From the NCBI GenBank assembly GCA_023441125.1, contig JAEZQV010000259.1:1-22439 (forward strand): a DNA stretch of 22,439 nt. Direction: 5' to 3'. The notes beneath the pieces are model-generated. The model did no database searches. It was not told where the DNA came from and was given only the letters and a program-made list of their open reading frames with translations. Shown here one piece after another: positions 15,994 to 22,439 of the stretch (positions within the stretch are counted from its first letter, which is position 1; the number at the start of each line of letters is the position of its first letter). The position numbers and the translations under genes are program-made. The DNA is from Bacillota bacterium (GTDB taxonomy: Bacteria > Bacillota_C > Negativicutes > Sporomusales > Sporomusaceae).

Positions 15994-16905
15994 ATGAAAA
16001 TGAACAGGCTGTTTGCAATAACCATTATATTACTCAACAAGGGATCAATTACGGCCAAAGAGCTGGCCGAGCGTTTCGGTGTTTCCACCAGGACAATTTA
16101 CCGGGATATTGAGGTGCTTTCCGCCACCGGCGTGCCGGTATACATGAATAAAGGCAACGGCGGGGGAATACATCTGCTGGAGAACTATGCAATAAACCGG
16201 ACGCTGATTTCTGAACAGGAAAGCGAAAACCTGCTGTTGGCCATCAAGACGCTGCAGGCCACGCAATATCCTGAATTGGCTATGGTAATGGAAAAACTGG
16301 GGGCCCTATTCAAGCATACCCCTGACCAGGAATGGGTGGAAGTCGACTTTTCGCCGTGGGGCAGCACGCCCAATGACCAGAATAAATTTAATGACATCAA
16401 ACAGGCCATGCTGCAGCGGCAGGTCCTGTGTTTTGACTATGTAAACGGCGAAGGCCGCAACAGCAGCCGCCAGGCAGAACCGGCAAAACTTCTTTTTAAA
16501 GACAATGCCTGGTATTTGGTTGCTTACTGCCGGCAGCGTCTGGCCTGCCGGACCTTCCGCATTTCCCGGATAAAAAATTTAAAAATCCTGCCAGAAACAT
16601 TTGCGCCCCAAGTAGCGTCGGGTCCGGAGCAGACAGAAAGCAAGGCCGGCCAAGCAAACGTGGTTTCATTAAAACTTTGTTTTCAGGCCAAGGTCTTAAA
16701 CCGGCTCTACGATTACTTTGATGATTCACTCATCACTCCGAATGACGACGGCAGTTTTACCTTACAGGTGTCACTGCCGGAGGGCGAATGGCTATATGGC
16801 TATATTCTTTCGCTGGGCAGCTTTGTTGAGGTACAGGAGCCGGAACATATCCGCCAAACCATCGCCAGCCGGTTAAGACAAGCGCTAAAAATTTATGAGA
16901 CGTAA
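15994..16905 (+). CDS. WYL-domain transcriptional regulator (YafY/DeoR-type HTH)
   Basis: The protein has 303 residues. An N-terminal winged helix-turn-helix (about 1-60, ITAKELAERFGVSTRTIYRD) is followed by a WYL sensor domain whose name-giving residues appear as NAWYLVAYCRQ, and by a C-terminal WCX region. The ATG follows GGTGAT by a few bases. WYL proteins bind nucleotides or other small ligands and repress or activate nearby genes. It lies directly upstream of the ferredoxin-nitroreductase operon. A TTGTCTTATT motif is shared by the palindrome before this gene and the region before the next, consistent with autoregulation and control of the operon. Confidence 0.9.
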   Translation: MKMNRLFAITIILLNKGSITAKELAERFGVSTRTIYRDIEVLSATGVPVYMNKGNGGGIHLLENYAINRTLISEQESENLLLAIKTLQATQYPELAMVMEKLGALFKHTPDQEWVEVDFSPWGSTPNDQNKFNDIKQAMLQRQVLCFDYVNGEGRNSSRQAEPAKLLFKDNAWYLVAYCRQRLACRTFRISRIKNLKILPETFAPQVASGPEQTESKAGQANVVSLKLCFQAKVLNRLYDYFDDSLITPNDDGSFTLQVSLPEGEWLYGYILSLGSFVEVQEPEHIRQTIASRLRQALKIYET

Positions 16906-16923
16906 TTCAAATATGACATATAG

Positions 16924-16947
16924 TTGTCTTATTACCTTGTGTACAAT
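16924..16947 (+). promoter_or_regulatory. Promoter/operator region of the nitroreductase operon
   Basis: TTGTCTTATT (16924-16933) repeats the core of the palindrome at 15956-15965. A TACAAT -10 candidate follows at 16942-16947, with no recognisable -35 box at the normal distance. A further reverse copy, TAAGACAA, lies at 16874-16881 inside the end of the WYL gene. The pattern suggests a WYL-bound, possibly activated, promoter. Confidence 0.4.
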
Positions 16948-16973
16948 AAAGTAAAAACGAGGTGATAAGTCAA

Positions 16974-17804
16974 ATGAATAAAAGCTTTATTCAAGTCGAC
17001 CAAGATAAGTGTACGAAATGTGGTGTGTGTGCCACCGTATGTCCGGGTGTCCTGGGCATGGCCGGAAACGGTCCGCAGGTAATCCGGGATTTATGTGTAA
17101 GCTGCGGGCAGTGTGTGGCTGTTTGTCCAACCGGGGCGCTGGATAATGAAAACACACCCTTGGATAAGCAGCAGGCCTTACAGGCGCTACCGCCAATTGA
17201 CGAGCAGGCGGCAGCCCAGTTTCTGCGGGCGCGCCGGTCGATTCGCAACTATCAGCCCCAGGCCGTACCCCGGGATAAGATCCTAAAGCTTTTGGATATC
17301 GCCCGCATGGCGCCTACTGCCTGTAATTCGCAGGGCGTCGCCTACCATGTCGTAGACCGGCCGGATACTTTACAGCAGCTGGCAGCCGTTGTCATTGACT
17401 GGCTGGAAAGCGAGCTGCAGGGCAATCCCGTACTGGCAACGGCCAAATATGCGCCTCATATGGCCATGATGGTGGCAAGCTACCGGCAAACAGGCGAAGA
17501 TGTGGTTTTCCGGTCGGCCCCCTGCCTGCTAGTGGCTCTGGCGGATAAGGATTCCTTGGCCGGCGGCCGGGATAATACCTACATCGCGTTGACCTATGCG
17601 CAGCTGTATGCAACGGCTCAGGGACTGGGGACCTGCTGGGCCGGCCTGTTCGAATACTGCGCCGCTGCCGGTTACCAGCCGCTGCTCAGGCTGCTGAATT
17701 TGCCGGCAAACATGCGGGTTACCAGCGGGATGATGGTCGGCTATCCGCAGTTTACCTACCAGCGGCTGGTAGACAGGAAGCCTGTGCAGGTTACCTGGCA
17801 GTAA
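16974..17804 (+). CDS. Ferredoxin-nitroreductase fusion protein
   Basis: The protein has 276 residues from ATG 16974, which follows GAGGTGAT; a GTG at 16962 overlaps that motif and is unlikely. Residues 13-23 and 41-51 form two Cx2Cx2Cx3CP clusters for two [4Fe-4S] centres. From about residue 80 to the end is an FMN-binding nitroreductase domain (ARRSIRNYQPQAVPRDKILKL in part, and APTACNSQG). Such fusions pass electrons from iron-sulfur clusters to flavin to reduce nitro, azo, quinone or other acceptors in anaerobes. It is the first gene of a short operon with NTF2-like and Dabb genes. The physiological substrate is unknown. Confidence 0.92.
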   Translation: MNKSFIQVDQDKCTKCGVCATVCPGVLGMAGNGPQVIRDLCVSCGQCVAVCPTGALDNENTPLDKQQALQALPPIDEQAAAQFLRARRSIRNYQPQAVPRDKILKLLDIARMAPTACNSQGVAYHVVDRPDTLQQLAAVVIDWLESELQGNPVLATAKYAPHMAMMVASYRQTGEDVVFRSAPCLLVALADKDSLAGGRDNTYIALTYAQLYATAQGLGTCWAGLFEYCAAAGYQPLLRLLNLPANMRVTSGMMVGYPQFTYQRLVDRKPVQVTWQ

Positions 17805-17872
17805 GCGCAACAGTATGGAAAAAAACAGTGCATGGTGCGGATGCTATTAAAAAATGTAAAGGGGCAGATACT

Positions 17873-18211
17873 ATGACCAGCAAACTACCGCCGCTTATTG
17901 CGGCTTTTGTGGCCGCCAAGAATGCCTATGACAGCGACGCGTTTACCGCTTGTTTTACTGAGAATGCGGTTGTTTATGACGAAGGGCAGGAAATCGTCGG
18001 GCCGGCAGCTATCAAAAAATGGATTGAAACCAGCAATGCCAAATATCAGGATACGCTTACCGTTCTGGGACTGGCTGAGCGCAATAATGAGACTATTCTT
18101 ACTGCCGAGGTCGCCGGTAACTTTGCAGGCAGTCCGGTCTCGCTGGACTTTCAGTTTACCATCAGGGACGGCAAAATCAGCCGGTTAGCCATTGATTTCA
18201 CCGGCGAGTAA
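17873..18211 (+). CDS. SnoaL/NTF2-like protein
   Basis: The protein has 112 residues from ATG 17873, with AAGGGG 9 bases upstream; an in-frame ATG at 17828 has no ribosome binding site. The pattern of an alpha helix with AFVAAKNAYDSDAFTACFTENAVVYDEG, then GPAAIKKWIE and a C-terminal sheet (LDFQFTIRDGKISRLAIDF) fits the cone-shaped NTF2-like fold, used by isomerases, hydrolases and small-molecule binding proteins. No catalytic set is clear. The spacing to neighbours supports co-transcription with the nitroreductase. Confidence 0.85.
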   Translation: MTSKLPPLIAAFVAAKNAYDSDAFTACFTENAVVYDEGQEIVGPAAIKKWIETSNAKYQDTLTVLGLAERNNETILTAEVAGNFAGSPVSLDFQFTIRDGKISRLAIDFTGE

Positions 18212-18234
18212 GTATAGCGTGAAGGGGCGATACA

Positions 18235-18522
18235 ATGATAACTAACAATCTGCTGCTCAAATTACAAGACAACAGCCGGGAAAATATCGAACAGGCCAGG
18301 GCTGTGCTGCTGAGCATGCATGGCAAGATTGAATTCCTGCGTGAGCTAAAGGTGGAGGTGAACATCCGTCCAGGCGCCGCGGCGTATGATATTCTGCTGA
18401 TTGCCCACTATGATTCCATGGCGGATTTTGAGGCGTATCTGGTGCATCCGGTACATGTGGAAGTAGGTAAATATATTGCCGGTATGCTGGCGGCAAGCGC
18501 GTCTGTCTGTTATGAAGCCTGA
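18235..18522 (+). CDS. Dabb-family (stress-responsive alpha-beta barrel) protein
   Basis: The protein has 95 residues; the ATG follows AAGGGGCGAT. Features of the dimeric alpha-beta barrel family are a short beta strand start (NNLLLKLQD), a helix, a central VEVNIRPGAAAYDILLIAHYDSMADFEAY-like region, and the HPVHVEVGKYI ending. Proteins of this family bind small or aromatic molecules or act as small mono-oxygenase or decarboxylase-like enzymes. It is the last gene of the operon, followed by a strong terminator. Confidence 0.85.
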   Translation: MITNNLLLKLQDNSRENIEQARAVLLSMHGKIEFLRELKVEVNIRPGAAAYDILLIAHYDSMADFEAYLVHPVHVEVGKYIAGMLAASASVCYEA

Positions 18523-18553
18523 GTACGGGGTAAACAAAGCGATAGGATAAGCT

Positions 18554-18590
18554 AAAGGGATAGCCGTCTAAAACCTGCGGCTATCCCTTT
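18554..18590. terminator. Terminator between the Dabb and PNPOx-like genes
   Basis: A 13-base-pair perfect stem (18554-18566 with 18578-18590), beginning AAAGGG and ending CCCTTT, closes an 11-base loop. It sits between two convergent genes and may act on both strands. Confidence 0.8.
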
Positions 18591-18615
18591 ATATATTGCT
18601 GTGAGCGAGATCGGC

Positions 18616-18993
18616 TTACAGCATTTGTTTGGCGGAGTCCACAGTTATCTCCAGGACTGCCCGTATCCAGCTGAATCTTGCTTTCATACGGTCAAAATCC
18701 GGGCCTGACGTTATAAACCGCGTAGTGCCTTCGACAATAAAGCCGGTGCCTTTGCCGCGATAGCCTTCGATTTCCCGGCTAGCGATGGAAAGGGTGATCG
18801 CATTGCGGCTGGCCAGATTCTTTTCGGTTTTATTATAACCGGCCGCCGGGATCAGGAGTTTGTCAGCGGGGGTAACTTCTATATAGCTATTCCAGGTGTT
18901 CACCAAATGTGCGCCGCTGTCGCCGGTAGTCACCATAGAGACGGCCCCGTCGACGGGGTGAGAGAGTATGGCCAGTAATTTTTCGTTGAGCAT
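18616..18993 (-). CDS. Pyridoxamine 5'-phosphate oxidase-like flavin-binding protein
   Basis: The protein has 125 residues from ATG 18993, which has AAAGG 8 bases upstream; an ATG at 19002 has the motif directly adjacent and is unsuitable. The sequence fits the FMN split-barrel family (MLNEKLLAILSHPVDGAVSMVT, HLVNTWNSYIEV, EKNLASRNAITLSIASREIEGYRGKGTGFIVEGT in parts). Many of these reduce or bind flavin, F420 or heme-type compounds rather than making pyridoxal phosphate. The divergent MocR-type regulator suggests that it is under PLP-linked control. Confidence 0.82.
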   Translation of the reverse strand: MLNEKLLAILSHPVDGAVSMVTTGDSGAHLVNTWNSYIEVTPADKLLIPAAGYNKTEKNLASRNAITLSIASREIEGYRGKGTGFIVEGTTRFITSGPDFDRMKARFSWIRAVLEITVDSAKQML

Positions 18994-19185
18994 GTTAAAC
19001 ATCCTTTCTGTTGCTGTATAATACGGGTAGTCCTGTCGTTTATAGTATAAAATATAATTGACCTCATATACAGGGACAGTTATTGAAAAATATAGGGGGG
19101 CAATTTACAGGGAAGCTTGACGTAAAATTAGCTGCTTTATATAATGACGATAAGCAACCGAGTGATAAATAGTCAGGTGAAATGT

Positions 19186-20586
19186 ATGTTTATTTTGGAT
19201 GCTGCTAAGCAGCAGCCGCTCTATGTGAAGCTCTATCAGGAAATTAAAGAACAAATCGTCACAGGCAAACTGCCGCCGCACAGCAGGCTGCCGTCGGTTA
19301 GGGAACTGGCCGGGGAATTGGCGATCAGCCGCAACACGGTGGAGTATGCGTATGAGCAGTTATGCACAGAAGGGTTTATCTGCAGCAAAGCCCGCAGCGG
19401 GTATTATATAGCGGCTCTGGATCAGGAATTTATTTACCGTTCCGGCCGGACGCGCGCTGCTGCCATACCGCCTAGTGCCGGGGCGGAAACGCGCTACACC
19501 TATGATTTTCATCCGGCCGGCCTTTTGCCGGACAGTTTTCCGGCCGCCATCTGGCGCAGACTGTCTGTGGAATGCTTGCGGGATAATGCCGGTGCGCTTA
19601 CCGGCTACAGTGAGCAGCAGGGCGAAGCGGCATTGCGGGGCGAGCTTCAGCGCTATCTGGAACGGTCGCGCGGTGTTCTTTGCGAGCGGGAGCAAATCGT
19701 TATATGCAGCGGTCTGCATGACAGCCTGGCTATTGTTGCGCAAATACTGAGAACAGACTATTCCCGGCTGGCTGTTGAAGAGCCCGGCTACTGGATTCCC
19801 CGTGCGGTCTTTCAGAACCACGCCTTTGCGATAACGCCCATCCCGGTAAATGCGCATGGACTTGACGTAGATTATTTACAGGCTGCCAACAGTGAGATTG
19901 TGTATGTTACCCCCTCCCACCAATTTCCGTTAGGCTATGTAATGCCGGTGGAAAATCGGCTCAGACTCATTCAGTGGGCCGAAAATGTTCAGGGGGTAAT
20001 CATTGAAGACGATTACGACAGCGAACTCAGGTACCACGGCAAGCCAATCCCGGCGTTGCAGGGCTTGCACCCGGGCGGCAGCATAATTTACGCCGGCACC
20101 TTTTCCAAAGTACTCTCGCCGGCCTTGCGGATAAGCTATCTAGTGCTGCCCAAGCCATTGCTGATGCGCTATTACAAGCTGTTTCGCGGGTATCCGGGCA
20201 CTGTCCCGTTATTGGAGCAAAAGATACTGGCAAGATTTATGAACGACGGCTACTGGCAGCGGCATCTGCGCAAGCTGCGGACAACTTACAAGAAAAAGCA
20301 TGATATACTGCTGGCCGCTATTGCGCGCCATTTCGGTTCACGGGCCAGCATTGCCGGCCAGGGGGCCGGCTTGCATGTGGTGCTGGAGCTGGCCGACAAA
20401 TTTATCGCCGAACAGGAGCTGCTTGTACGGGCGCAGGCCAGGGATATCAGAATTTTTCCGTTCTCTGACACCTGCCTGGCTGAGAGTCAGCAAAAGTCGC
20501 GGATTATGCTTGGCTTTGGCGGTATGGAGCCCGATAAAATTGAGCAAGGAGTAAAGCTTTTGTATCAATGCTGTTATGAGGCATGA
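19186..20586 (+). CDS. MocR/PdxR-family regulator (GntR helix-turn-helix fused to aminotransferase-like domain)
   Basis: The protein has 466 residues from ATG 19186, with AGGTGA 5 bases upstream; an ATG at 19144 lacks a ribosome binding site. Residues about 10-75 are a GntR-type winged helix-turn-helix (LPSVRELAGELAISRNTVEYAY in part). From about residue 100 on is a fold-type-I aminotransferase domain with the PLP-binding lysine K308 in GTFSKVLSPALR and the upstream EDDYDSELRY motif. MocR proteins sense PLP or amino compounds and act on adjacent genes. Its divergent neighbour is the PNPOx-like gene, a likely target. Confidence 0.9.
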   Translation: MFILDAAKQQPLYVKLYQEIKEQIVTGKLPPHSRLPSVRELAGELAISRNTVEYAYEQLCTEGFICSKARSGYYIAALDQEFIYRSGRTRAAAIPPSAGAETRYTYDFHPAGLLPDSFPAAIWRRLSVECLRDNAGALTGYSEQQGEAALRGELQRYLERSRGVLCEREQIVICSGLHDSLAIVAQILRTDYSRLAVEEPGYWIPRAVFQNHAFAITPIPVNAHGLDVDYLQAANSEIVYVTPSHQFPLGYVMPVENRLRLIQWAENVQGVIIEDDYDSELRYHGKPIPALQGLHPGGSIIYAGTFSKVLSPALRISYLVLPKPLLMRYYKLFRGYPGTVPLLEQKILARFMNDGYWQRHLRKLRTTYKKKHDILLAAIARHFGSRASIAGQGAGLHVVLELADKFIAEQELLVRAQARDIRIFPFSDTCLAESQQKSRIMLGFGGMEPDKIEQGVKLLYQCCYEA

Positions 20587-20607
20587 TATAATTATAATTA
20601 ATAAGCT

Positions 20608-20724
20608 GGGAATAGGTAGCTAGGGTTCCGCCTGCATGAGCAGGGGCCGTGACCGAGCGCTACAGTCCTGCTCCCTAAGAGCAGGAGCACCTATTGGCAC
20701 AAAAAGCCCGAGGGGGATAGCTTG
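20608..20724 (+). ncRNA. ykkC-class riboswitch aptamer, probable nucleoside-diphosphate-sensing (2c) subtype
   Basis: The conserved ykkC blocks are present: CTAGGGTTCCG (20620-20630), ACCGAGCG (20652-20659) and the 3' AAAAAGCCCGAGGGG text (20701-20715). Hairpins are CCTGC/GCAGG (20631-20635 with 20640-20644) and TCCTGCTC/GAGCAGGA (20666-20673 with 20679-20686). AATAGGT/ACCTATT (20611-20617 with 20689-20695) and AGCTA/TAGCT (20618-20622 with 20718-20722) can close the fold. ykkC RNAs sense guanidine, ppGpp, PRPP or nucleoside diphosphates according to subtype. The ADP/CDP-sensing subtype is known for Nudix hydrolase genes, and the gene here encodes a Nudix domain. The class is seen directly; the ligand is inferred. 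Confidence 0.82.
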
Positions 20725-20764
20725 GCGTACTTCGTGTGCGCCAGGATGTCTCCGCGGGCTTTTT
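20701..20764 (+). terminator. Riboswitch-controlled intrinsic terminator
   Basis: AAAAAGCCCG (20701-20710) pairs with CGGGCTTTTT (20755-20764), enclosing a second hairpin (TGGCG with CGCCA). The left strand is also the conserved 3' part of the aptamer, so ligand binding should prevent the terminator from forming and switch the gene on. Confidence 0.85.
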
Positions 20765-20786
20765 AGTTTGTAAAAGGAGTGATTTT

Positions 20787-22025
20787 GTGCTGGCTGAACG
20801 ATATGATGTGTTCTTAATGGACCTGGACGGAGTGGTATATATTGGGAATGAGCTTCTGCCAGGCAGTAAACAGGCCATTGAAAAGCTGAGAGAAATGGGT
20901 AAACAGGTCTATTTTCTCACCAACGACCCGCGGTACCTGCGGCAGGAGTTTTGTGCGAAACTAGCACGACTGGGCGTAAGCGCTCAGCCCGGTGAATGCA
21001 TTACCGCCGGTTGGACGACCGCGCAGTACCTTGTTCAACAAGGTATTTTGCGCGTGCAGGTGATCGGTACGGAAAGCCTGAAAACAGAAGTTGCCAGCCA
21101 GGGTATGCAGGTAGTGGCGCAGGGGGAATGCCAGGCCGTTGTGCTTGGGTACAGCGAGCATACGACCCTTGGCGAAATTGAGCAGGCCGTAAGGCATATC
21201 GAAAACGGCGCGAGGTTTATTGCCACCAATCCTGACTTGTCATTTCCCGGCAATAAAGGGCGGTGCCTGGCTACCGGCTCGATTGTGCAGGCTATCCGGG
21301 CGGCCTCAGGGCAGCGGCCTTTGATTGTCGGCAAACCGTATGCGCCCATGTTTCAGACGGCATTGCAAAAAGCAGGCCGCAGCACGCGGGCAGTGATGAT
21401 TGGCGACAGTCCGGCCATTGATATTGCGGGAGCGCACCAATGCGGACTTGATGCAATTTTGCTGGCGCAGGCGCCGCACGTTTACCCGGTGCAGTGGGAT
21501 TACCGCGTCCCCAACGCCAGGATTACCAATCTCATGGATTTGTTTCACTGCCGGTATGAATACCGGCAGTGGCAGCAGCCGGACTTTCCCTGGCCGGATA
21601 CACTGGCGCCGGGAGTCACCGCCGCTGTTTTTGATGAATATGGCCAGGTTCTCCTGGTGGAGCGGGTTGATAACGGACTCTGGGGCTTGCCGTCAGGTCA
21701 CGTGGAAATGGCGGAAACGGTCACGCAAGCCATTGTCAGGGAAATCCAGGAAGAAACCGGGTTGACAGTAGGCGTTGAAAAATTGGTGGGGGTCTATTCG
21801 GAGCCCGCCACCCAGGTTTTCAGCTACCCGTCGGGTAAACGCACCCATTTTATCACTGTATGCTTTCGCTGCCGTATAAAAGGCGGCCGCCTGCGGGTAA
21901 ACAACAGCGAGATACAGCGGGCGGCCTTTTTCGATATAGGCCAGTTGCCGGCAAAACTGATGAAAATGCAGCCGCAGTGGCTGGACGATGCTCTGGCGAA
22001 AGCGGATTTAGCCTTTATAAGATAG
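20787..22025 (+). CDS. HAD-superfamily phosphatase (NagD-like) fused to Nudix hydrolase
   Basis: The protein has 412 residues from GTG 20787, with AAGGAG 7 bases before it; the frame is open upstream, but only through the terminator. Residues 1-265 are a HAD-IIA phosphatase: MDLDGVVY (D12, D14), TNDPRY (motif II), K183 in VGKPYAP and GDSPAID (D207). Residues about 280-412 are a Nudix domain with a complete box from G304 to L326 (GHVEMAETVTQAIVREIQEE, then TGL), including R318-E319 and E322-E323. The pair could break a nucleoside di- or triphosphate and remove a remaining phosphate. Control by a probable nucleoside-diphosphate riboswitch fits this. The exact substrate is unknown. This gene stands alone between terminators. 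Confidence 0.92.
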   Translation: MLAERYDVFLMDLDGVVYIGNELLPGSKQAIEKLREMGKQVYFLTNDPRYLRQEFCAKLARLGVSAQPGECITAGWTTAQYLVQQGILRVQVIGTESLKTEVASQGMQVVAQGECQAVVLGYSEHTTLGEIEQAVRHIENGARFIATNPDLSFPGNKGRCLATGSIVQAIRAASGQRPLIVGKPYAPMFQTALQKAGRSTRAVMIGDSPAIDIAGAHQCGLDAILLAQAPHVYPVQWDYRVPNARITNLMDLFHCRYEYRQWQQPDFPWPDTLAPGVTAAVFDEYGQVLLVERVDNGLWGLPSGHVEMAETVTQAIVREIQEETGLTVGVEKLVGVYSEPATQVFSYPSGKRTHFITVCFRCRIKGGRLRVNNSEIQRAAFFDIGQLPAKLMKMQPQWLDDALAKADLAFIR

Positions 22026-22029
22026 GGGC

Positions 22030-22069
22030 GAAGGCGTCTTACACTATCAACAAGGTGTAAGACGCCTTC
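22030..22069 (+). terminator. Terminator of the HAD-Nudix gene
   Basis: A 15-base-pair perfect stem (22030-22044 with 22055-22069) with a 10-base loop lies 5 bases past the stop codon. The following T-rich tail is short (CTTAATG). Confidence 0.8.
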
Positions 22070-22143
22070 TTAATGTATCAGAAATTATTAGTTTTTTGAA
22101 TAGCTGAGTCCATATACAATAAAGGGTGCCGAGCACAAAGTCC

Positions 22144-22217
22144 GGCGCAGGCGGCCGTTATACAACGCTGCGCCGCTGGCGCTTAACCTCCGCTTATGCA
22201 TAACGGCCGCCTGCGCC
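22144..22217. repeat. Long inverted repeat in the gene-free right end
   Basis: Two perfect 18-base arms (22144-22161 and 22200-22217; GC-rich, ending GTTAT in the left arm) flank 38 bases that contain another hairpin (GCGCC/GGCGC at 22170-22182). The 22070-22439 stretch shows no convincing gene. A minus-strand frame of 78 residues (22183-22419) lacks any family resemblance. The structure may be a repeat element, a structured RNA or a relic of a mobile element. Confidence 0.6.
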
Positions 22218-22366
22218 TCAGTAAGGTTACGCCTAGGTTGAGCCCGGAGACGATGACCTGGGTAACTCCCGTACCCCTGTGGCCTTTGCCGGAAAAAGCG
22301 TTCCGCAGGAGAAAAGCCGGGCGGTATTCCGTAAAGAAATCCGCACTGTTTGAGCGTGAACCGGTA

Positions 22367-22409
22367 CCCCGATAATGGACACTATTAAAAAGTCCGTGTC
22401 GGGGTTTTT
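22367..22409 (+). terminator. Terminator-like hairpin near the right end
   Basis: CCCCGA (22367-22372) pairs with TCGGGG (22399-22404), with an inner GGAC/GTCC stem, followed by TTTTT. It looks like the end of a transcript coming from the unannotated 22100-22366 region. A short RNA gene there is possible but not demonstrable. Confidence 0.6.
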
Positions 22410-22439
22410 GTATGTTCATAGAACGAATAAATGTCTATA

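Noticed and set aside
20608..20724. Assignment as a guanidine-I riboswitch
   Set aside because: The ykkC blocks fit the superclass, but the downstream gene is a nucleotide hydrolase, not a guanidine exporter or carboxylase; the subtype is left as probable NDP.
22183..22419. 78-residue minus-strand open frame in the right-end gap
   Set aside because: It spans the inverted repeat arm and the terminator, contains arginine-rich low-complexity text, and has no recognisable family.
1..22439. CRISPR arrays, tRNA or rRNA genes, transposases
   Set aside because: No regularly spaced repeats, cloverleaf sequences, rRNA text or transposase motifs were seen on either strand.

Overview
The window looks like a chromosomal segment of a diderm, spore-former-type Firmicute, most likely Negativicutes (Sporomusaceae such as Sporomusa or relatives). 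It combines Gram-negative envelope systems (an RND pump and a TonB-dependent outer-membrane receptor) with Firmicute traits: an ECF transporter, a ykkC-type riboswitch, MocR, WYL and AraC regulators, AGGTGAT-type ribosome binding sites, and GTG or TTG starts. The genus is an inference from gene content; no rRNA or tRNA gene is present to confirm it.

Layout. (1) 1-3414: the end of an RND periplasmic adaptor gene and a complete RND permease gene, overlapping by ATGA. (2) 3415-14991: an iron-responsive transport region. Three Fur-box-like palindromes (3615-3633, 5333-5347, 5440-5454) sit at the promoters of a small secreted TonB-C-domain protein, an AraC regulator, and an operon on the + strand. 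That operon encodes a TonB-dependent receptor, the S, T and fused double-ATPase parts of an ECF transporter, and two ABC half-transporters resembling YbtP/YbtQ or IrtA/IrtB. A convergent MFS transporter overlaps the operon's end. Together these could carry a ferric siderophore or metallophore across both membranes. No siderophore synthesis genes, ExbB/ExbD or periplasmic binding protein are present.

(3) 15024-18590: a second AraC regulator and a WYL regulator diverge from a near-perfect 52-bp palindrome that carries a TATAAT box in each arm. The WYL gene is followed by a ferredoxin-nitroreductase fusion, an NTF2/SnoaL-like protein and a Dabb-family protein, ending at a strong terminator. (4) 18616-20586: a divergent pair, a pyridoxamine-phosphate-oxidase-like flavoprotein and a MocR/PdxR regulator.

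(5) 20608-22069: a ykkC-class riboswitch with a terminator overlapping its 3' part, then a HAD phosphatase fused to a Nudix hydrolase. The gene type points to the nucleoside-diphosphate-sensing ykkC subtype. (6) 22070-22439: no convincing gene, but a large inverted repeat and a terminator.

The most interesting items are the hybrid TonB/ECF/exporter-fold uptake locus with its unanchored TonB-C protein, the riboswitch with the HAD-Nudix fusion, and the twin-promoter palindrome.
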